This document shows, in pieces, positions 4,936 to 6,346 of a stretch of DNA of 6,346 nucleotides. The stretch is taken from NCBI GenBank assembly GCA_025964405.1, contig JAOPYW010000118.1, forward strand, positions 1-6,346. The letters are read 5' to 3'. Both the position numbers and the translations under genes were made by a program. The stretch's first letter is position 1; the number at the start of each line of letters is the position of its first letter. The notes under the pieces were generated by a model, which was given only the letters and a program-made list of their open reading frames with translations, was not told the DNA's origin and did no database searches. Origin of the DNA: Thermoleophilia bacterium. GTDB lineage: Bacteria; Actinomycetota; Thermoleophilia; Gaiellales; SKUG01.

Positions 4936-6257
4936 ACGCTGTCGAACCGATCCGCATACACGAGGGCCGGCGGAATCTGCAGCTCGTGCAGCGACTTGAG
5001 CACGCCGTCGATCATGACGGGCGGGCCGCACACGACGAAGTTGCGGTGCACGGCGTCGGCCGGCAGCACCTGGGCCAGCAGGTCGCCGTTGACGAAGCCC
5101 GTGCGGCCGGTCCAGCCGGGCTCGGGGTTCGAGAGCACGTAGACGACCTCGAGTGACATGCGCTCGCGCAGCGACTCGATCTCCTCGCGGAAGGTGATGT
5201 CCTCCCACGTGCGCGCCCCGTAGATGAGCTGCACCGGTCGCGGATCCTGCAGGTCGGCGCACGTGCGCATGATGCTCATGGCCGGCGTGATGCCGATGCC
5301 GCCCACGACCAGCACGAAGCCCGAGTCGGGGAGCACCGGTTCGTAGGCGCCGTGCGGCCCGTCGAGGAAGACCATCGAACCCGGCTGCAGCTGGTGCGCG
5401 CGGCTCGTGAAGTCACCGAGCTGCTTGACGGTGAACGACGGGCGCGCCGGATCACTCGAGCTCGAGGCGTAGGAGAACGGGTGCTCGGTGAGCGCGAAGG
5501 CCCGACCGTTGAGGCGCAGCCAGGCGAACTGGCCGGGCAGGAACGGCACGCCCGCGTGGCCGTGCGCCTCGAGCCGCAGCGTCACCGCGTCGCCCCGTTC
5601 GGGCTGCACGCCGATCAGCACGTACGGCTGGCCGAGGGCGGAGAAGGGCCGACCGATGCGCAGGTAGAGCAGCGCAACGAGGCCGACCGCCATGCCGACG
5701 ACGATGTAGCCGCGGAGGGCGTCGATCGCCGAGTACCAGGAGACGAGCAGCGCGTGCGTGGTGCCACCGACCACGAGCGCGATGCCGAGGAGGATGTGCA
5801 CGAGACGCCAGTGCTCGTAGGAGAGGCGCAGGCGGCGACGCCACGTCGACGAGGCCGCGATCACGATGAGCGCGACCGCCGCGACCCAGCCCGCCTGGGC
5901 CTTGAGGGGTCCATGGATCGGCAGCAGCCAAGGGATGAACTGGTCGGGATCGTGCACGACGAACACCACGATGTGGATCGCCAGCAGCACGAGCACGCCG
6001 TAGCCCATCAGTCGATGCAGGCGCAGCAGCGGGCCGATGCCGAACGACGACGTGAACTGGGGCGCGCGACTCGGCGTGAGGAACTGCAGCACGATCGTCG
6101 ACAGCGTCACGAACCCGATGGCGATGCCGAACAGTGTCAGTCGATCGGCCCCGCGTGGCGGGACGGCGAGCAGCAGCGCGAGCGGGCACAGCAGCAGCAC
6201 GACGTATGCCGCGAGCCAGAGCCAGCGTTCCAGCGGCCGATGCAGGTCAGATCCCAT
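4932..6257 (-). CDS. Ferric-reductase-like transmembrane flavohaem protein with FAD and NAD(P)H domains
   Basis: The 441-residue protein combines a six-helix haem membrane domain with a ferredoxin-reductase-like module. Helices lie near 12-32, 40-60, 80-101, 122-138, 152-172 and 182-201. Predicted haem ligands are H81 and H95 on helix 3 and H154 and H168 on helix 5. Each pair is 14 residues apart, close to the spacing in ferric reductases and NADPH oxidases, so two stacked b-type haems are expected. The cytosolic half has a beta barrel with FLPGQFAWLRL (239-249), the FAD motif HPFSYASS (259-266), TVKQLGDFTS (276-285), the nucleotide motif VVGGIGITPAMSIM (317-330), CGPPVMI (410-416) and the aromatic-containing end YADRFDSV. 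The inferred path runs from NAD(P)H to FAD to two haems to an external acceptor such as a metal ion, quinone or flavinylated protein. The start at 6257 is supported by AGGA seven bases upstream; the stop overlaps the apbE start. The electron acceptor and NADH/NADPH preference cannot be read from the sequence. Confidence 0.93.
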   Translation of the reverse strand: MGSDLHRPLERWLWLAAYVVLLLCPLALLLAVPPRGADRLTLFGIAIGFVTLSTIVLQFLTPSRAPQFTSSFGIGPLLRLHRLMGYGVLVLLAIHIVVFVVHDPDQFIPWLLPIHGPLKAQAGWVAAVALIVIAASSTWRRRLRLSYEHWRLVHILLGIALVVGGTTHALLVSWYSAIDALRGYIVVGMAVGLVALLYLRIGRPFSALGQPYVLIGVQPERGDAVTLRLEAHGHAGVPFLPGQFAWLRLNGRAFALTEHPFSYASSSSDPARPSFTVKQLGDFTSRAHQLQPGSMVFLDGPHGAYEPVLPDSGFVLVVGGIGITPAMSIMRTCADLQDPRPVQLIYGARTWEDITFREEIESLRERMSLEVVYVLSNPEPGWTGRTGFVNGDLLAQVLPADAVHRNFVVCGPPVMIDGVLKSLHELQIPPALVYADRFDSV

Positions 6258-6264
6258 GCGGGGA

Positions 6265-6268
6265 TCCT
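6265..6268 (-). promoter_or_regulatory. Ribosome binding site for the membrane reductase gene
   Basis: AGGA on the - strand, seven bases before the ATG at 6257, partly overlaps the TAG (6269-6267) that may end the preceding gene. It supports 6257 as the start and would couple the two genes if the upstream frame is real. Confidence 0.5.
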
Positions 6269-6346
6269 AGGCGACCGTGCAGTCGGAGCCGCGCACGATC
6301 ACGCTGCGGCCGGAGCCGTCGTCGGCGCCGGAGCCGGAGCGGCGGG
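6267..6346 (-). CDS. Possible C-terminal end of an unidentified gene upstream of the reductase
   Basis: On the - strand one frame enters the window and stops at TAG (6269-6267). It encodes 25 visible residues: a Gly/Ser/Asp-rich part (SGSGADDGSG) followed by RSVIVRGSDCTVA. Every sense codon ends in G or C, consistent with coding, and the stop sits nine bases before the reductase ATG. A second - strand frame, ending at TGA (6301-6299), would give an Ala/Pro tail (PAAPAPAPTTAPAAA), and a + strand frame from a GTG at 6277 is open to the window end and shares the same third positions. Too little is visible to choose firmly or to name a family. Confidence 0.4.
   Translation of the reverse strand, partial: RRSGSGADDGSGRSVIVRGSDCTVA

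Noticed and set aside
4168..5142. + strand open frame opposite the second apbE and the reductase
   Set aside because: It covers parts of two genes with clear motifs on the - strand and has Arg-rich shadow composition with no recognisable domain.
1..6346. CRISPR array, tRNA or rRNA gene, insertion sequence, prophage attachment site
   Set aside because: No regularly spaced repeats, RNA-gene signatures, transposase genes or flanking duplications were seen.

Overview
This is a GC-rich window of about 6.3 kb with strong G/C preference at third codon positions, dense genes, ATGA overlaps between genes and few clear Shine-Dalgarno sites. Together with the sequence style of the two FMN transferases, this suggests a high-GC actinobacterium (Actinomycetota). 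That is an inference; no rRNA or marker gene is present to fix the taxon.

Layout on the + strand: the 3' end of a protein with a fibronectin type III-like domain (1-297), closed by a very strong hairpin with a UUCG tetraloop (321-350). A leader follows with a direct repeat, an inverted repeat and a 16-bp interrupted palindrome (about 381-459). Then comes a three-gene run with almost no spacing: an unrecognised 570-residue protein (532-2244), a stand-alone 3,4-dihydroxy-2-butanone 4-phosphate synthase of the RibB type (2246-2968), and an ApbE-family FAD:protein FMN transferase (2965-3933).

Layout on the - strand, converging on the first set: the last few codons of a possible unidentified gene (6346-6267), a six-helix membrane ferric-reductase-like flavohaem protein with FAD and NAD(P)H domains (6257-4932), and a second ApbE-family FMN transferase (4935-3976). 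The two ApbE genes meet tail to tail across 42 bp.

The four recognised enzymes share a flavin theme. RibB makes the four-carbon precursor of riboflavin. The ApbE proteins attach FMN covalently to target proteins. The membrane protein passes electrons from NAD(P)H through FAD and two predicted haems across the membrane. The expected flavinylated acceptor, an FMN-binding domain protein with an S/T-G-A-T-x-S/T motif, is not visible in the window. The unknown 570-residue protein, which has three methionine clusters and is tightly coupled to ribB, is the most interesting open question. The working hypothesis is a flavin-dependent electron-transfer locus with an uncharacterised partner protein. Enzyme identities rest on clear motifs; the functional link is inference from gene order.
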